In this document: in pieces, positions 63,920 to 64,000 of the stretch | Numbering within the stretch: position 1 is the stretch's first letter | Layout: every line of letters begins with the position of its first letter | Origin: Cellulomonas cellasea | Lineage (GTDB): Bacteria; Actinomycetota; Actinomycetes; Actinomycetales; Cellulomonadaceae | NCBI RefSeq assembly: GCF_030372105.1 | Contig: NZ_JAUDBQ010000005.1 | Coordinates: 124,001-188,000, forward strand | DNA length: 64,000 nucleotides | Direction of reading: 5' to 3' | The notes under the pieces: model-generated | Told to the model about the DNA's origin: nothing | Databases searched by the model: none | The model's input: the letters and a program-made list of their open reading frames with translations, nothing else | Program-made: the position numbers and the translations under genes

Positions 63920-64000
63920 ATGGCCCATCAGCGCACTCATCCGCCTGCCCAGTCCTCGCTGCGACGCTGGGCGTCGCGCGAGACCACCGGTGGGGCCCTC
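63920..64000 (+). CDS. nhaA: Na+/H+ antiporter NhaA (partial, runs off window end)
   Basis: 27 codons are visible from ATG 63920, 5 bases after AGGAG. After a Gln/Pro-rich start, SLRRWASRETTGGAL matches the N-terminal helix entry characteristic of NhaA. The protein would exchange Na+/Li+ for H+ at the membrane. The rest lies outside the window, so the call rests on this short but distinctive segment and the leader RNA. Confidence 0.75.
   Translation, partial: MAHQRTHPPAQSSLRRWASRETTGGAL

Overview
The window is about 64 kb of very GC-rich DNA. It looks like the chromosome of a free-living, plant-polymer-degrading actinobacterium of the order Micrococcales, most like Cellulomonas. The supporting signs are GTG starts and many ATGA/GTGA gene overlaps, a BldC regulator, a DUF3073 gene next to purM, a C50-carotenoid operon, a family 2 cellulose-binding module, and a modular surface xylanase ending in an LAxTG-type sortase signal. 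The genus is an inference; no rRNA gene is present to settle it.

Layout. 1-10.5 kb: a partial DoxX-like gene, an SCP2-like gene, a secreted cellulose-binding nuclease/5'-nucleotidase, and a very large CE4-GH10 xylan-degrading surface enzyme, the last two each followed by strong hairpins. 10.6-14.4 kb: purF-purM (4-nt overlap), DUF3073 and bldC. 14.8-19.4 kb: an envelope operon (two holin-X-like proteins plus DUF3618), DUF1269, an orphan nrdI, an alpha/beta hydrolase, a CBM48-like protein, tRNA-Phe/Asp/Glu and a zincin. 19.5-27.6 kb: an LLM oxidoreductase, galE, the overlapping operon crtE-crtB-crtI-crtYe-crtYf-crtEb (lycopene to a cyclic C50 carotenoid), and surE. 27.6-37.2 kb: MscS with a long acidic tail, a cysteine-free HesB-like protein, a hemerythrin-SDR pair, a TetR/ABC-2 permease pair, an aldo/keto reductase divergent from an HTH regulator, and a TAT-lipoprotein flavodoxin.

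37.4-44.9 kb is a coherent surface-glycan locus: an AgrA/AgrC-type LytTR-GHKL two-component system, glf (UDP-galactopyranose mutase), a membrane-anchored circularly permuted GH3 enzyme, and a family 2 glycosyltransferase overlapping it by 4 nt. 44.9-50.6 kb holds small stress, redox and regulatory genes and a CelD/FemAB-like acyltransferase, ending at tRNA-Lys.

50.7-60.1 kb is the accessory part. A 5'-truncated type VII-secretion-type effector, two related small proteins and two PH-like membrane proteins lie between two ~134-bp direct repeats; the left copy abuts the 5' end of tRNA-Lys. Next come an RTX-repeat fragment with a small membrane protein, then an MFS exporter and an MBL hydrolase. 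A second, decayed copy of the small membrane gene (frameshifted, RTX repeats lost) follows, so diverged direct repeats bracket the exporter pair. 60.2-64 kb returns to ordinary genes: a membrane protein, a HAD phosphatase, a BCCT osmolyte transporter, and the first codons of nhaA behind a structured leader whose basal stem overlaps the ribosome-binding site.
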